In this document: piece after piece, positions 43,200-56,497 of the stretch
Layout: each line of letters begins with the position of its first letter
Numbering within the stretch: the first letter of the stretch is position 1
Origin: Hofstenia miamia
Taxonomy: Eukaryota > Xenacoelomorpha > Acoela
DNA: 64,000 bases
Direction: 5' to 3'
Assembly (NCBI GenBank): GCA_004352715.1
Contig: SCFE01000102.1
Span: 1,252,280 to 1,316,279 of the forward strand
Translations under genes and position numbers: made by a program
Notes under the pieces: generated by a model
What the model saw: only the letters and a program-made list of their open reading frames with translations
Database searches by the model: none
Told to the model about the DNA's origin: nothing

Positions 43200-44830
43200 T
43201 CCCTTAACATGGCACTTCAGTTGATAAAAGAAATTCTCAAACTGAAACAACTAAATTTTTTTGAATTACCAAAGAGTGGGACAAATGGCCTAAAGTGAAG
43301 TAATAAATGCACAATATATGTACAAAATTCATATCCATACACCCTTTTAGAATTTTCAGCAAATGCTTCCAATAAAGCTTGAGAGACATCATGGAATGCT
43401 TCTCCATTTTGAAAAGTAAGCAACATTGAAAAGAAAATAAACAGAAATTGTAACACAGATTTTCTGAAAACACTTGTAATGCATGTAAAACCACTAAGCC
43501 AACATAAAAAAGAAATAGCCTAAACTCAGTAGCTTTATAAAACTCCAAGTCTTTAAGTTTCTAAGTTTTCTTGACATTTCTAAAAAATATTATTTAAACA
43601 TATATAAAATAACAATTATTTCACATCAGAAGGAATTAAATGATGACAGCTAATAATTCTCTCACATATTAAATTGATTATTTAGGAAGGTTGGTGAACT
43701 GAAAGCTTTCCCTTTTCCATCAAAGCAATAGCTTTCATATTATTCCTACATAAGCAAGCAACATGCATAATATCAGGAGGAAATTGTTCAACAAAATTTA
43801 TATGCAACTGTTCTAAATGACTGCTACCAGTATGGTGGTCTTCATCAATGTGATTATGAAAATTGCTATTAGAATGTTCATTACACATTTGCAAATAGAC
43901 CACTCTTCTTTCAATATAATCACCTCTTACCTTACAGTACTCACATGCACTAAAGCCTTAACATTGTTTAGTTTGCTGAATAAATGATTGTGCTGGACCA
44001 TTCAAAGCAAAGAATTTTATTGAAATCTTGAAATCTTTTTTGTTAAGAGATCATCAATCAATGGCTGCAAAAATAATTGTAGTGGTGGGCTTAGTTGAGC
44101 CCTGTCAAGTTTGATACAATTGAAGTTTCCAATATAAAATGATTAATTTTATGTTACTAAGCTTTATTGCAATTGAACAAATTACCTACAAAATTAGAAT
44201 TTGAAAGGTAATGTTATCATACTTGAAAAGCTCCTAAAACAAAAACATAATTTCCAATATGAGGAATTGTTGCTGAAATCACCCAAAATGATATGCTAGA
44301 AGATCAAAAAAGTGGAAGTCCATCAATATTTGTGCAGATCTGAAGTGCTTTTTAAGATCAAAATGAATTAAGCATATGTACATACCTCTAACTGCCTACT
44401 TGAAACATCAACAAAGTAGACAGATTTACCAGTTTCAAGAGAAATCACATCAATGGTGAGCCTACTTTTCAAGAGTGTTCTTGCATTAATAGTTAATTCT
44501 AGATGGAACAATTGTAACCTTTTAAGTAAGTTTGAAACTACTGCATTCAATACACTGCATGTAATAGAACAATTTACAAACTTGTCCTAAATGTTTACAT
44601 CATTTACAAATGTAGAATTTGATGTTTCTGAATCAGAAGAAAAGGAACCCAAAGTTGGACTGTTAGCTTCAAAATTGTATTCTTGACCTATACAATGCAA
44701 TATTCCAGTTCAATGAAATCATTTCTACAAACCCTCCAAGGGAATACTGTCTGATACATCTAATGGCAATGAAAGGAATGGAACTTGAGCTACATATTCA
44801 TTTTCTTCCAGAACCTGTGAAATCAATGAA
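43200..44830 (-). pseudogene. tnp2/EnSpm-like transposase-domain gene, decayed
   Basis: Minus-strand pieces in order: an acidic start (EENEYVAQVPFLSLPLD, about 44770-44830), LNAVVSNLLKRLQLFHLELT then NARTLLKS (44460-44560), NIDGLPLF then a TGA then SSSISFWVISATIPHIG (about 44235-44340), GFSACEYCKVRGDYIERRVV (about 43900-43970), DEDHHTGSSHLEQL and VEQFPPDIMHVACL (about 43740-43850), and YKATEFRLFLFYVGLVVL (about 43480-43545). These follow the order DARTLLKT, DGLPLFKSS..FWPI, GC..C...G..I..R, HHTGxSxLxxL, FPLDYMHLVCLG, WKATEFRQFLLY, which I remember from metazoan transposase-domain proteins related to tnp2/EnSpm. Intron-like gaps, frameshifts and the TGA show decay. The family name rests on memory. 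Confidence 0.65.
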
Positions 44831-45327
44831 TTAGAAATGGCCACAATACAAAAATGCTTGCTAGATCCCAATGTCATTCTAAATCTAAAATATACCTACT
44901 GAATCCTCTAAAAACTGATTAGGCTCATATTCAACTATATTACAATAAGAGTTGGAATTGGGCTGGGCCAGGCTTGAGCCAGATTTTCAAGATATCAATT
45001 TGGGCCTCACCCTAAGCAATCTTTGCTAGTATTTTAAATGAAAATTTCAGTATTAGGTTGGCTACACCACTGACTGCAGCCCATCAAAATTACATTAATC
45101 AGCAATGGTTTGTAAATGATGGTTTTCTATTCCAAAAGTGCATACATTTATGATTAACAAAAAAATGTTGCTTCAAAAATCTTTTGAAATCTTGCATTCA
45201 CAATCATGCTTGAAGAAGTTGTGAACTCATTCAATCAAACAGCAGTTAGCATAATTTACTTTTCAATGAATTTTAGGTACATGGTGATTTGCTTAAATGA
45301 TATGTCATTAAGAATTGAAAAATCATA

Positions 45328-45364
<37 letters not shown>

Positions 45365-46307
45365 GGAGTGTAAAAATATCCTAATAAAATAACATTTAAA
45401 ATAATTCATTTTACTTAATTTTTAATTAATTAAAATAAGAAATAAATTGACAACTATCTTCAACACACATTTATTTAGCATAAATATATAAATTAAATAT
45501 AACTTATAGTTTTAACAGGATTCCATGTAACATCATTTGTAAATCCAGGCATACAATGAATACTTTCAACACATCTAGCACATGAAAAGCTGTGCATAAG
45601 CAATCAAATACTATGGGTTTATTACTCTCTCAGTAAACAAAAACAGTAAAGGTAATAAATGCACATTTTCACCACAAGCTGGTGTTTCTGATTAGAATTA
45701 GGCCCAACATTAAGCTGTTGGCCCAACAGCTAAACAACAGATTATTGTTTACTGGGTAGTAAGGTAATTTGTCTTTCATTCATTCTTTATTAGTATATCA
45801 CAGTCACCATGTGAAATATTGAAATATCAACAATTTTATCCTATTTTACCATAAGTGACTATACTTGTCATTATTTATTTCAACAATTACAATCATCAGC
45901 ATTATGTTTCCCTAAACTGTTTATTTCCTTCTATATATAAATAAATATATCTATAATAAATCCACAAGTCATCTAGAGGGCTAATGTTCATTTATTTAAT
46001 TTCTAGAAGCAAACAGCATTTTGCTGGAATGGTGCAGAGGCTAATGAATTGATTAACCACAGAGTAAAACTCAGAATGACACTGTGGTGATCAAAATAAC
46101 ACACATTGCAACAAAGTCTTTATTCTGTTGACAGAATGACTGAGAACTCACAACAGTATTAAATACAATTTTTAATGAATTGTTCATGTTAATTATACTT
46201 TTAATTAATAGATTAGTCATTAATTAAATTTTGCTTAATCTTCTTCTTTGACCATCAGTGATACAATTAATTTCATTACAATTTTCTAACTAATAACTTA
46301 AGAACAG
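44831..46307. other. AT-rich DNA with (TA)n
   Basis: No gene seen. A (TA)n microsatellite lies at 45331-45361. A GGGCTGGGCCAGGC patch near 44957 and GGCCCAACA motifs near 45700-45730 hint at an old hAT-like MITE, but I could not define its ends. Confidence 0.45.
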
Positions 46308-47352
46308 TTTAGAATTATGAAGGTTTTGTTTAGCATTCTATATCTTAACCATATCCTTGTGCTTATTGATGTAAAGTTTAATTTAGAAATTTTAAATAGT
46401 CATTGAGATTTTGTAATGTACATATAATCCACAATTGATATTAATTTGCACCATTTATAATCATTGGTGAAGTCACCACCACCATTGCAAATTTAGAATT
46501 TAGCTAACAACATTCATTCAGTAATCTAGTAAATGTACATTTACTTTTTCATTTGCAAATATAAACTCTTCTAAAATTCTTACAAAATTTGAAAAAACTT
46601 GATTTCTAATAAAATTTACTTCTAGAAAATTTTTAAATTGAAGATTAGAATGAAGTAACTCGAAAACTTTCTTTGAATCATTAGTTTGGTAATGTTATTT
46701 TTATTTATTGGTCTGTATTTAATAATAATTTCGACAATTTTTAAAATTTTNTCGTTTTTTGAACCTAATCTAGCTTTTAAACTATTTTAATAATCGTATA
46801 CTTCTACGCTACTGTCTAATATAAAACCGCAATTTTTCCTTTTTTGCAAACTCATGTTTGTATTACGGAACAATGCTAATTTATATTGTGCTTATTGTAG
46901 CATCGGCANTTTAGAATTATGAAGGTTTTGTTTAGCATTCTATATCTTAACCATATCCTTGTGCTTATTGATGTAAAGTTTAATTTAGAAATTTTAAATA
47001 GTCATTGAGATTTTGTAATGTACATATAATCCACAATTGATATTAATTTGCACCATTTATAATCATTGGTGAAGTCACCACCACCATTGCAAATTTAGAA
47101 TTTAGCTAACAACATTCATTCAGTAATCTAGTAAATGTACATTTACTTTTTCATTTGCAAATATAAACTCTTCTAAAATTCTTACAAAATTTGAAAAAAC
47201 TTGATTTCTAATAAAATTTACTTCTAGAAAATTTTTAAATTGAAGATTAGAATGAAGTAACTCGAAAACTTTCTTTGAATCATTAGTTTGGTAATGTTAT
47301 TTTTATTTATTGGTCTGTATTTAATAATAATTTCGACAATTTTTAAAATTTT
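46308..47352. repeat. 443-bp direct duplication with n at both joins
   Basis: 46308-46750 and 46910-47352 are the same sequence. The 157 bp between them are bounded by single n bases (46751, 46909). This is probably a misassembled or heterozygous insertion. Confidence 0.85.
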
Positions 47353-47874
47353 GAGAAAGTAGTTTTTGATGAAATTGCCTGATAACATTATAGATTGAAT
47401 TTTTTTACAATTTTTTCGTATTTTGATGAAGTGTTTTCCCATACAGAAATTTCACTTAATATGACCAAATATGCATATATATATATATATATTTCAAATC
47501 ATTTGCTTTTAAATAACTATTATTCACTCTATATTAACATTGAATTTATTGTAATTTAACAGTAGTTAGCCAATTATAATATATGAATACGTTTAAAAAA
47601 TCAAATGAAATTCATCTAGCAGTTTACTAAAAATATCTTATAATACTATATCAAAATGAATTGTGCAACCATTTATCTACAGTGATGTTCCTAATATGGT
47701 TCCAAAAATTCAAAAAGATATTACATTATAGTTATTAAGTGGGCATTTTTTATTCATAGTTTTAATACGTACACCCATTCGAAGAAAATTAACAAAATCA
47801 AATCACCCTTTATGATCAAATATTTTATTAGTCTTTGAAAGAATGAGGCTTTTACATTAATATATATATATATA
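47353..47874. other. AT-rich non-coding DNA
   Basis: (TA)n near 47474-47492 and near 47860-47874. No gene seen. Confidence 0.5.
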
Positions 47875-47875
47875 N

Positions 47876-48136
47876 TACTGTCTTCTAGTATCGGCCAGCT
47901 CACTCACTTTTCGTGTTTACTAGTGAGTAGTTGTTTGTACATATTGTTAATACGCGTTGTATTTAAGACACACCAAAGAATCTGTAAATAGAGGAAAAAG
48001 TTCAGTTCAATCGTGTTCTCTTGTTACGTAGTTAGAATAACTGTTGCTCTAGTTAATGTTCATCTAAGCGAACTTCTGCTTTGACATTAAGTCCCCTGGC
48101 ATAGTTCTCTTCTAGATTCAAACCAGTGATTCTACA
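47876..48136 (+). repeat. Possible LTR end of a related gypsy family
   Basis: About 260 bp of less AT-rich DNA ending CAGTGATTCTACA, the terminal motif shared by the Fam1 and Fam2 LTRs, and starting after an n at 47875. The interior does not match Fam1 or Fam2 by eye. Confidence 0.4.
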
Positions 48137-50779
48137 TTATCTTTATAAACAAAATATTACGAACTTCAATAACATAACGGACAGACCCTTATTTAATTAT
48201 CGAATTAGTATTTTCAAGCGACAATATTAGAAATGAAACATATAAAGCCCAGGTCAACGGTATATTCAACAGTAAAACATATATACGTTGGATATATTCA
48301 AAATAAAAGTTGCAGAATTAGATCTTTCCGCTCTGCATGAATAATTAAAACACAGAAGTGAATTATTGTTCGGTCAAAATTTACCAGCTACCCAACGGAG
48401 ATAACAGAACAACACTTTCAGGCAAAGTATAAATATGATGTAATAATTATATTCAACACTGCAATAATTACATTAAGAACATATGTTTGCAGATATTAGT
48501 GACTTATTTGAACTAATACAAATTGGCAAATAAGGTGCTAAACTGAGTTTAGTTTATAAATGCTAAATATTTTGCCAGCCTATATTTTGATTTTGTCAAG
48601 GCGTGCCAAGCACGCTTGAAAACCGTACTTGGCATCTATGTATATATGTATAAATGTATGACATATTTGCAATTTATTTTGCCTGAGAGAAATGGTCAAT
48701 AATTTATGGAAAATCAGTACGCTTTCGTTGCAAATAAAGCAAATGTTTAAAAATGACGTAGTACCGTGTTGCATTTGTGTTGTTGATTTTTCAGAACTCT
48801 ATAATCCTGAAAATTTTTGAATATATCAGTTATAAAGTATTGAGAGTAATTTTGTTGCACGTTAAATTTATTGCAAATATCTCCGGCATATTTCTATTAA
48901 ATAATTCTTTTTACTTTGAGATTTTGCATTCTTAAATTGTGGCAGCAGCAGCAAAGTGAATGATGAAGATTGCCTTGGAAGAAATAAAATATATTTGACC
49001 CTTGAATTTTTCCTGTAGAAAATGCTTGTCTAGAAATAATTTATTTATGAACATTTTTAGTTTATTTAATATTTACTATTTATATTGGAGAATATCACAA
49101 AAATATTTTCTTTTTATATTTTTTATATATAAAGGTTCAAAAGATTATTGCTAGATTGTCGATATTGTATTTCGCAAATATGGCATTGTTTTATATTGCA
49201 GGTATGTTATATGAATATAATATTAAAATAAACGATTTCAATAGTTTCCAGGTGCCCGATTGCTATAGATTTAAACATCCATTATCTTTTTTTCATTTAT
49301 ACTTATTAAGGATATCTACCTTTTAAAATCACCCATTTTCTGTATCATCTAAGTCGATTGATATAAAAATTAGCATCCATATAATTTATACAGAGATTAT
49401 CATCCATATAGTTAATAGGTGGATTTGCATTCACATAGTGAATACTATCTATTTCCGCTTGCTAAAATTTGAGAATACATTGCATTAAATCATCGTTTGT
49501 AAACTTGATTTCTTGTACTTTTTGAGAATGCACCCTTTTTTTCTTTTATTATATAGTTAATAATGGAAAGCGTAAAAGGTTTTACTGTATTTTTAATTGA
49601 TTTCATATCACAAAGTTGATATCAATTTATTCAATTTAGTAAACGGGTAAAATATATACACTTGGTTTTTCTGTTGTGTACCACGTGCGTTTTTTTACTA
49701 AATGCAATACTTAATTTTAAGAAAAAATATTTTACACATTTGAGGAAAACTGAAAGCATGTACTGATTCCCGGGTGTACCTATTTGAATGTTTCATTGAA
49801 AACCTCGACCATTTTAGTACTTGTTTATATGCGCTTCACCATAAATGTGTTTTATTTTTTAAATGTATTTTCTTGGCTATTTGTAAACTTCATTTGTGTT
49901 CAATATTTCCCCTTACACAGTTCCCGAATTGCATGTCAAATCCAAATTTGTTCTTGCATAATTTGTAAATTGTAATGTATATTTTTAAACTACCGATTAA
50001 TTAAAACTATTTTTGCAGTTATTTGCTGGAGTTATTCTTACAAAGATACCTTGTTGTTAATGCAAACTGTAAATAATTAACACTAAGTTTCTTTCAGTCT
50101 TCATTCAGATTATTAGGCTGGGGAACTTAAGGTGAAATTCATTTAAAGCCATAAAATTTCAGTGTTCGAAAATCATGTATAGATTCATCAGTAGAGCTTG
50201 GCTTTTAGGTAATATATCCATGACTACATAAATTTACCGAATTTGCAATTAAATTTATCTAAAGTCTTGCGGAATTTACTTAAAATTAATTAATTAGCAT
50301 GTTTCTAAGAATAGAATTGTCTGATTCATTATCTTTAAAACACCTTCAGTACACTGTTATGTTTTCTTAGAAATAATGCAAAACATAGTGACAAATGACT
50401 AGTTCAAATACCTTAAAGCTAATCTATGTTCAAGTAACCCTCATTGTGCAGATGATATTATTGGCTGAACAGCTTTATTTTAAGATCGCGTTGACGATGA
50501 TTATTTCAGCTATCGATAAAACCATGTCTGTTATATCTGCAGAATATTATGCAAACAATTATTTGATGAAAAACTTTGCCTAGAACTGTTCATTTTCTTG
50601 TGTTGTTATCAGATAGACTCTTAAGTTTAGGAATTTGGAAGAATATTAGGTTTTCTAACTCAAATTCATGGGAATTGTTTACTCGTTGTCACCCCACTTA
50701 ATATAATTTTTTTTCTGTCTGACGATACTTCCTTCGGTGATTTCGAGTGAAATTTCGTTTTCCATCACTTTCTCCGAGG
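48137..50779. other. AT-rich non-coding DNA
   Basis: No gene, RNA or repeat recognised. Open frames at 48580-48774, 49774-49975 and 50395-50583 are short and not protein-like. Confidence 0.5.
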
Positions 50780-51480
50780 ACATGTGTCTTTGCGTCTCCG
50801 CAAAGCTAATTCCTCGCTATTTGCCCTTTTCCGTAATGTTCCTTTTAATACCTCGTCCGCTGTGAAGCTCTCTTTGTTCAAGTCCATTCCTCGCGCCATT
50901 CTTCTCTACGCGTCTCCTTGTTGGTGGCCTTCTCGTGCTTTGTTCCACTCCATGGAACGTTTCCAGAAACGCGCTTTCAAATGGATTTCCTCTTTGGACT
51001 ATAAAGACGCTCTGCTGAAATTCTCCACTCTCCCGCTGTCACTCTACTTCCATGCCTGTGATCTCCTTCTGTTCAATCGACTACTGACTCGCAAATTGGA
51101 TCTTGATCCTTTTGATTTCATTAAGTTCTCCAATTCCTGCTGCACTCGCTCTGATGATGTTGTCACCTTCTCCATTCGTCGTACAAAGAAACATCGCACC
51201 CTTCACTCGTTTTTCAATCGTGCTTGTACTGCTGCTAATTACATCTTGACTCGCAACCCTCCAACAGCGATTGATTTCTTTTCCCCGCCACCGAGCTTCA
51301 AGAAATCTTTGATGGCTTTCCTCTTTGCTGAGCCCTTCTCCAACTTCGCCTACTCTTCCATTTGCTCCTATTTCATCTCCTGTGACTGTCCTCGCTGCCG
51401 TAAAACTTGACTTGTTTTTATTTCTTGTTGTGTATGCCTTCAGCGGCTAAATAAAGTCATTGATTATTATTATTTATTAT
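50780..51480 (+). mobile_element. LINE-2 copy a, 5' truncated, RT C-terminus
   Basis: An open frame to 51410 encodes the C-terminal part of a LINE RT: LRLRKANSSLFALFRNVPFN, SIPRAILLYASPCWW and MERFQKRAFKWI, the thumb region of CR1/Jockey-type LINEs. It ends FISCDCPRCRKT. A short 3' UTR CAGCGGCTAAATAAAGTCATT leads into (ATT)n ending near 51480. The copy begins abruptly within the RT, as expected from 5' truncation. The frame is intact to the stop, so it is fairly young. Confidence 0.85.
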
Positions 51481-52689
51481 TTCATTAGTTATCATTCCTC
51501 AAGTTATTAGAACAGCTTGGTTTAAATGTCAACAGCGCAGCTTGATAAACAATTGGAAATTTCAGAATATTATGATAAATTTATCCACCTTAGACATGTT
51601 TTTTTCATCATAGCGTATAAAGTGTGAAAATTATTCAACTTATATTTGCAATAGATTTTGGCTAGTAAGAAAAATAACGAATTTAAATATGACATGTTAT
51701 CCCATTTCCTAAAAAAATGAGTTTTGTTTCCACAGTTGGTTTCATGTCCTAATCGTAACTGATAACAATTCAATTTAATTTGCAAAAAAATTATTAAAGA
51801 ATAAATATTTATTATGAAAAAAAATTGTCTTTGCACAATCAATAAAAGAGCCCCTTATTTGCGTCCCGATTTACTGTTGATTCGAGCTTTCTTAAACTTC
51901 GGATACACCCCAGACCTGCTGTATAGAAAATTGATGGGATACTCAAATGCAGTTATAAGTCAACAATAAATTATATTTGACATTGTATGAAAATTTATTA
52001 TTTAATTGTAATTCTTTTTTGTATTGTACAATAACATGTGGATGTATTTTTCTGTGACAGCAATTCGTTGCAATTATCGCGAGGAAGAATTGAAATACAG
52101 TAAGATTGAGTTTAATTTCTAGATTTTAAAATCAAACTGTGTTGTATTTCACATCAGATTTATCATAGTGAAACACTGAAGTGACTTTGTTTTGGTGATC
52201 TAAATCTAGTGTAAGGCATACAATAGTTGAATTTTTTACTACTAAAATTCGTATTTAGAATTGCGTTTCAGGAAAGAACAATAGAAAAGTATTATTGATT
52301 TGTCAAGGATAAAAGGCCTAAAGTATGCCTAAACGTGATATTCTCTGAATAAAATTTTGAAAAATTTCCATGTTGGTAAATCATTGCTTACTTAAAACAG
52401 GGCCGCACACGCAATAAAAATAGGAGTACATGGCTTACTTTGGAAGGAAACAATCTTAATTTCGTTGCATGTTTACTTCCTGCCCTTAATTACTAATATT
52501 TTAGGTCATGATTAATTTTTTCCTTATAAGTATATAAAAAAAATATATTCATGATTCACTTCTTCAACATAGTAATAAATGAACAATCGATACTATGCAA
52601 AAAAATTTCTTACTGCTGCTTTAAATATCACTTTTGAATAAATCACGTATATTAATGCGCTAATACAAAATTCCACTTAAAATTATTGC
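51481..52689. other. AT-rich non-coding DNA
   Basis: No gene or repeat recognised. Confidence 0.5.
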
Positions 52690-54790
52690 AGGTGTTCCCC
52701 ACTCAGATCTTAACATCAAATTTCCCAAATTATTTCTAAAGAATTCACTTGTTGATCTTTTTCTTTCTCCTTCCTCTATTCTTGGTTCTTCTGATTGACT
52801 ACAGTGCTCATCGTTATATCTTCTGTCTGGCAACTGTCGTATTCTCCATAGTCTCTCCCAACGTATAGATTTTTCTGTTTTCTTAAATTTTCTTAACATG
52901 CCGCCCTCTATAATCTGTCTTTCTGAAACTTGGCTTAATGATTTCTTACCCAACTCCTAACTTCACAGTTATTGCTAGATCTGATCGTCTCAATTGCTCT
53001 CATGGTAGCACCTTAATAGCAATTATTTCTTCATGTGGTTTAACTGTTTTTTAATATTGACTTCGATCCCACATGCGACTTTTGCTGCTGCATCGTCCTT
53101 CATTCACTTACTTCTAGCTTTCCTGTTGTTTGCTTGTATAATCCTCCTCATACCAGCAAATATCGAATTCCTTTCACTTTTTTTACCAAGCCTATCCATA
53201 CCGTTTCTTACTCCTTTCACTCTTTCAAATCCCATGTGATGGATTTCAAACTCTTCAATATTTGTCACTATTGATTTTAACCTACCTGGAGTTGATTGGG
53301 GTGTTCCTTTTTCATTAGATTCTTATGAACTTCAACTTGTTTAATTTCCTTCTGATCTCTCGATTATCCAACTTGTGACTTGTCTAACACATACTTCTAG
53401 TCATATTCTTGATCTTGTTTACTCCAATTTACCCGATACTTCAATTTCCCCTGTCAGCTCCTTAATATGTTCTTCTCGCAACAATCCCATTTATGCCTTC
53501 CTCAATTATTGGATATTCTCACAATAGTTTTTCCTACTCTCTCAGTGACTATGTTTCGTTTAATAGTTTCAGTAATTCTTCCTTTATTTTTGATCCTCGA
53601 CGCACATACCCTCGAAATAATCTGCTCCAATTCCTACAAAATCTTCTCTCGCCGTTCATCTGTCCATCTTCACAATAAGATCAAGCATCTTAAAAACTTA
53701 TCTGTTTTTGATTTCTTTTAAAATGACGCCATTGTTCCCTTCAAACCTTATGCTTGCGATCTTGGTATCTTGATTTCCAGTTATCTTTCCTGGTTTGTTT
53801 GCTGTTCTCTTCTTCCTTGTTGCTATCAAGGACCTCCCTCAATCTGTCCTTAACTCATCCTGTCTACTGTACGTTGATGACACTGTGGTTTTCCACTTTA
53901 GTATTTCTTTTGCCTCCAATATTACCTCTGATCTTGAACATTTGTCTACTTCGTCTTCTCTTAACCATCTTGATTTTAGCCCAAACAAGACGGATATTTC
54001 CTTTTCTGTATCTCCCCCTTTTGATCTTCCTCTTCCTGTGAACTTTTCCCCTAATCATACTCACCTTGGAGTTCAACTTGCTGATAACTTAAATTGGTAT
54101 GGTCATGTGTCCTTACGTCTCCGAAAAGCTAATTCCTCACTCTTTGTCCTCTTCCGCAATGTTCCCTTTAATTCCACGGCTGCTGTGAAACTCTCTTTGT
54201 TCAATTCCTCGCGCTATTCTTCTCTATGCTTCTTCCTGTTGGTGGCCTTCTCGTTCGTTGTTCCATTCTATGGAACGTTTCCAGAAGCGTGCCTTCAAAT
54301 GGATCTCTCCCTTGCCATACAAAAACGCCCTTCTCAAATTCTCCACTCTTCCGCTGTCACTACTTGAATGCTTGCAATTTCTTCCTGTTCAATCGACTGC
54401 TCATTCGCAAATTGGATCTTGACAATTTTGATTTCATTAAGTTCTCTAATTCCCGCTACACTCGCTCTGATGATGTTGTCACTTTCTCCGTTCGTCGTCC
54501 AAGAAACATCGCATCCTTCACTCACTTTTCAATAGTACTTGTACTGCTGCTAATTACATCTTGACTCTCAACCCTCCAACAGCCATTGATTTCCCGTCTT
54601 CGTGCTTCAAGAAATCTTTGATGTCTTTCCTCTTTGCTGAGCCTTTCTCCAACTTCGCCTACCCTTCCATCTGCTCCTATTTCATCTCCTGTGACTGTCC
54701 TCGCTTCCGTAAAACTTGACTTGTTTTTATTTTTTTGTAGTGTATGCCTTCAGCGGCTAAATAAAGTCATTCATTATTATTATTATCATA
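52690..54790 (+). mobile_element. LINE-2 copy b, longer, internally deleted
   Basis: Same family as 50780-51480, with the same 3' UTR and (ATT)n end. It keeps endonuclease pieces (IICLSETWLNDF near 52900; DFNLPGVDWGV near 53275; HILDLVYSNLPD near 53400), lacks most of the RT palm, then has LLYVDDTVVF (about 53865) with the catalytic Asp pair and the RT C-terminus to about 54720. Several frameshifts and stops are present. The order EN, RT, short 3' UTR, (ATT)n suggests a CR1/L2/Jockey-group LINE. Confidence 0.8.
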
Positions 54791-56108
54791 TGACAACGCT
54801 GCACTGTTTTAAAGCAATTTGTTTGAAGAAAAATTGTTTAAATCAAAATTTGTGGGTTTTTTCAACGTAAATAAACGTGCAGAATTATAAAATTACACTA
54901 ATAAACATGCGGTTTCACATTCACTTTAATTGTTCATGTAACTTCAAATTTTTTTCTTAATCAAATTTGATGGCAAGAAGTCAATTTTAGCAGTTCTTAG
55001 GCTTTAAAGAGTTGAGTTCACGATTCGAAAAAAACTGCAAGTGTAAATTTAGGAGCAGCTTAAAAATTGTTTTTCTGCCTCCGTACTGTTTCGAAACAAA
55101 ATATTTGGGTAAAAAATTTGTTTCTATCAAATCCTAATCGCCTTCTGAATAAATAATTACTTATTCATTAGGTTTAAAAAGGGCCCAAATATCCTGAAGA
55201 TATCTAAAGGCGCTGAATAAAGCATGTGCTTTAACGCTACTAGCCCCTAATGCAGCACATTCTGCTCCATCGCCTCTTTTTGTTAATGCACATTAATCGG
55301 TAGGCAGAGCTGTCTAATAATTTGCGACTTTTCGTCAAAATATATATTGAATTAAGAACTATTAATACAATTTAATTTTCTGTATATTTTTTCAGCAGTG
55401 GCACATTTGTAATCAGCTGGTGATTTTTTTTATTTTCACTGTTTGCGGCCTTGGGTTTACTCTCCCTAATCTTTCTTCCAGGTGAATTTTCTTTCCAATT
55501 ATTGAATTCTTTAGGTCAATATGGTCCCTATACGTACAATTTTTAGTCAGCAACTGAGATAAATGTTCAAGTTTTGTCTAACAATTCTAAAATTTATAAT
55601 GAAAAAGACAACTAAATGTGCAAGAAATAAATAATTGGTGAAGTCTTTACTCAAAATATGAAAAAAATGTTCTAAACATAAGTAACTACTCTAACAAATG
55701 TCATGTGAAAATGTCAATTCTATGTAATATTCTGCTCATTTTCGAATTATACAGAATTTTCACTTTCCAGATTGCTTTTCTTGTTTAGGCGTCTTATTTT
55801 TCGGTGTATTTTTTTATATATCATGCAAACTTGCAAACTATTGAAACAACCTAAAAAAGGTTTCTAAGCTTTATTAGCCTCAAATTATGTAAAGCATTCA
55901 ATTTTGCAAAATTTCCCCATTGTCATGACATGACAATAAAATATTTGGAATTTTTTTCAAAAATTTAACTTTAATACCTTAGGTTAAATATGGCCACCAT
56001 GTGCTTCACCTGGGTTTCTAAGGACCTCAAAAACCTGGGGTTGGTAGGGTTAAAGCATATTTAAACCAAATTTGCTGAAAATAGTATAGATTTACATTTA
56101 TTTCATAG
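54791..56108. other. AT-rich non-coding DNA
   Basis: No gene or repeat recognised. Confidence 0.5.
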
Positions 56109-56497
56109 TAGAGAAGTGCGCGGTATACCGTAAAAAAGTGGATTTTTAAATTTGTAAGAAAAGATAGTTATTTGTGAAATGTTTATAAGGTTAAGGCTTA
56201 AAGACAATTTCTTATGTATTTTGTCATTTCGTCCAAATTTATTAAAGTAGTATCCAATTTTCCATTAATATGCAAAAATTACTATTAATATTTTGCATGC
56301 GAAATCGATTAATTTTGCTTCAGAAACAGTTTTTTTGAGAAATACTTAGAGATTTTTAATCTTAAAACAAAACACTCTATCTGTATAGCTTTTATGATAC
56401 TCCAGGTTGTTTTAATTCTACCGCTAACCACCGCAATTGTATAAATCGCTACTGCCCTACACCATACCGCGGTATTATCCTACCGCACTTATCTCTA
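56109..56497. mobile_element. hAT-type MITE (389 bp)
   Basis: The ends TAGAGAAGTGCGCGGTA and TACCGCACTTATCTCTA are inverted, with a one-base offset. The 8 bases outside (TTTCATAG, ATTAATAG) agree at 6 of 8, as expected for a decayed hAT target duplication. No coding capacity. Confidence 0.65.
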
